Source of the DNA: Nitrososphaeraceae archaeon
GTDB lineage: Archaea; Thermoproteota; Nitrososphaeria; Nitrososphaerales; Nitrososphaeraceae
Reading direction: 5' to 3'
Assembly (NCBI GenBank): GCA_009377575.1
Contig: WHTU01000025.1
Coordinates: 1-42,782 of the forward strand
DNA length: 42,782 nucleotides
Shown here: in pieces, positions 41,744-42,782 of the stretch
Position numbering within the stretch: the first letter of the stretch is position 1
How the letters are laid out: every line of letters begins with the position of its first letter
The notes under the pieces: generated by a model
The model's input: the letters and a program-made list of their open reading frames with translations, nothing else
What the model was told of the DNA's origin: nothing
The model's database searches: none
Made by a program: the position numbers and the translations under genes

Positions 41744-42634
41744 TCATGTTATTTGCGTTCTGGCTATTGTTGATCTAATTAATTTTATTGCGTCTGCAAG
41801 TATCATGTTCCTAATAATACAAACATTGGTAACATTAAAATCAGAAGTTTTATTTGGATCATTTAAAGCTATTCCACCTACGAAGATAGTCAAAGAAGGG
41901 AATTTAGTTCTAATTTTTCTGATTAAATTCCTAGTTATTTGAATATGATCTGTTAACGTTATAGAGATCAGAATTGCATCAGGGAATATATCACTCAATG
42001 AATTAATTATCGAGTCTGCAGGTAATGAAGGGGAGGCATTATAAACTTTATACCCCTTAGATAACAAAACAGATTCTATAATATTGCATGCTAGGTTATG
42101 TCGTTCTCCATTTGGAGTACAGATAAAGATCCTGCCCTTATTACGACGAGTAGTAACACGAATTAATTGCCTTTCGTCAATTATCTTTATCAATGCGTTA
42201 GCTGTATTAACGCATACATGTTCTGTTGCGATATCAAGTTTTCCTTCTGCCCATTACTGACCCATATCGTACATTACTGGTTTTAGTAGATTGTCATAAA
42301 ATTGAATCATCCCGAAAAGATTGGAATATTTATCATAAATCTTGATTAAACCTTGCAGGTCACCTGCAGAAAGCATCCTAAATAAATCTTGCCCTAATTT
42401 TTTGGTAAGAGAATTATTCTTCTTGCCATTGACAGTGCTATAGCGGGTTATAAATGAAATTATGGCTGGATCATCACGGTATTCTACAGGAATCATTTCT
42501 TGTGTAACTCGAGACACTTTCCCCAGGTACTTTACTGTCTCCTGTCTTGAGGTCCTATTCGTATGATCCCATATACTTTTCACCATGTATGCATAATCAA
42601 TGCCTTTTACTGTTTTTCTCCGTATGTATACCAA
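41744..42634 (-). pseudogene. cobalamin-binding protein interrupted by in-frame TAA
   Basis: From TTG 42634 (TATA box TTTTAAATAGC at 42660-42670) the frame runs 126 codons, stops at TAA (42256-42254), and continues in the same frame for 169 codons to 41744. Residues 1-75 form a unit (RRKTVKGIDYAYMVKS ... SRQETVKYLGK) like the N-terminus of some transposases. Residues 80-150 are a four-helix B12-binding bundle whose motif reads MGQ-stop-WAEGKLDIATEH. The last 135 residues are a Rossmann-like B12-binding domain with GERHNLACNII in place of ExHxxG, and IFVGGIAL. The intact protein would be about 296 residues. The second half alone can only start at TTG 42193. Confidence 0.75.
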
Positions 42635-42782
42635 CTAATAAGAATTATGAAGTAGATTGCTATTTAAAATAATGGGTAAATAAAAATCATAGTGCTAAAT
42701 CCAATAGCTAGGGATAAGCCAACCCTCTATTCAATCCAATTCTTAAAAATAATGTACATTAAATCACCCCGATACGTGCCTT

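Noticed and set aside
1-42782. CRISPR array or defence island
   Set aside because: No regularly spaced repeats of 24-37 bases and no Cas, restriction-modification or other known defence gene was recognised; the only tandem array is the 11-base repeat without spacers.

Overview
The window reads as a chromosome segment of a mesophilic ammonia-oxidising-type archaeon (Nitrososphaeria/Thaumarchaeota, most like the soil Nitrososphaera/Nitrosocosmicus group). Support comes from archaeal tRNA genes, two of them with introns (one in the T-loop), TATA boxes about 25 bases before mostly leaderless ATG/TTG/GTG starts, an archaeal AglB oligosaccharyltransferase, a DRG-type GTPase, CofE for coenzyme F420, archaeal-type LeuC/LeuD, and many very small cysteine/histidine proteins of the kind common in this group. 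No amo, nitrogen or ribosomal operon is present, so the placement is inferred from style and family resemblance, not from a marker gene.

Layout. 0-6.2 kb: small zinc-binding proteins, an intron-bearing tRNA-Glu(CTC), two related exported proteins, and a divergent pair of unknown genes around one TATA element. 6.4-11.2 kb: tRNA-Gly(GCC), then a minus-strand group including an AAA-type ATPase with a winged-helix/coiled-coil partner one base apart, and a ferredoxin fused behind an unknown 230-residue domain. 11.8-16.2 kb: intron-containing tRNA-Ala(TGC), a tandem pair of PRC-barrel-like proteins, a potassium channel, endonuclease V and several small zinc proteins. 16.4-20.4 kb: a CxxxCxxCC protein, leuC-leuD (4-base overlap) and divergent cofE.

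20.8-26.1 kb looks like an integrated element. It carries a tyrosine recombinase at its right end, ribbon-helix-helix-like and HicB-like small regulators, tiny membrane proteins, and a tightly overlapping minus-strand operon of SWIM zinc finger, unknown protein, winged helix, PsbP-like lipo/exported protein, secreted protein, membrane-anchored protein and a small acidic protein. Two operon members are broken (a +1 frameshift in the SWIM gene, an in-frame TAG in the PsbP-like gene). No attachment repeats were found by eye.

26.3-42.8 kb: DRG GTPase, a 943-residue AglB fused to a cyclophilin, dodecin, a C2H2-like protein, a class III nucleotidyl cyclase, a nitroreductase, a small C2H2 protein, a protein with an aspartate-rich DDxxDxxxD motif, a PII-like regulator, a membrane protein, and at the edge a cobalamin-binding protein interrupted by a TAA inside its conserved GxxWxEG...EH motif.

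The most notable points are: three genes broken by single-base lesions in 43 kb; the AglB-cyclophilin fusion; a 7Fe-type ferredoxin domain that has kept the zinc-ferredoxin backbone but replaced all four zinc ligands by hydrophobic residues; an endonuclease V with Asn at a catalytic Asp position; and the T-loop tRNA intron. All family assignments are from reading the translations; no database search was possible.
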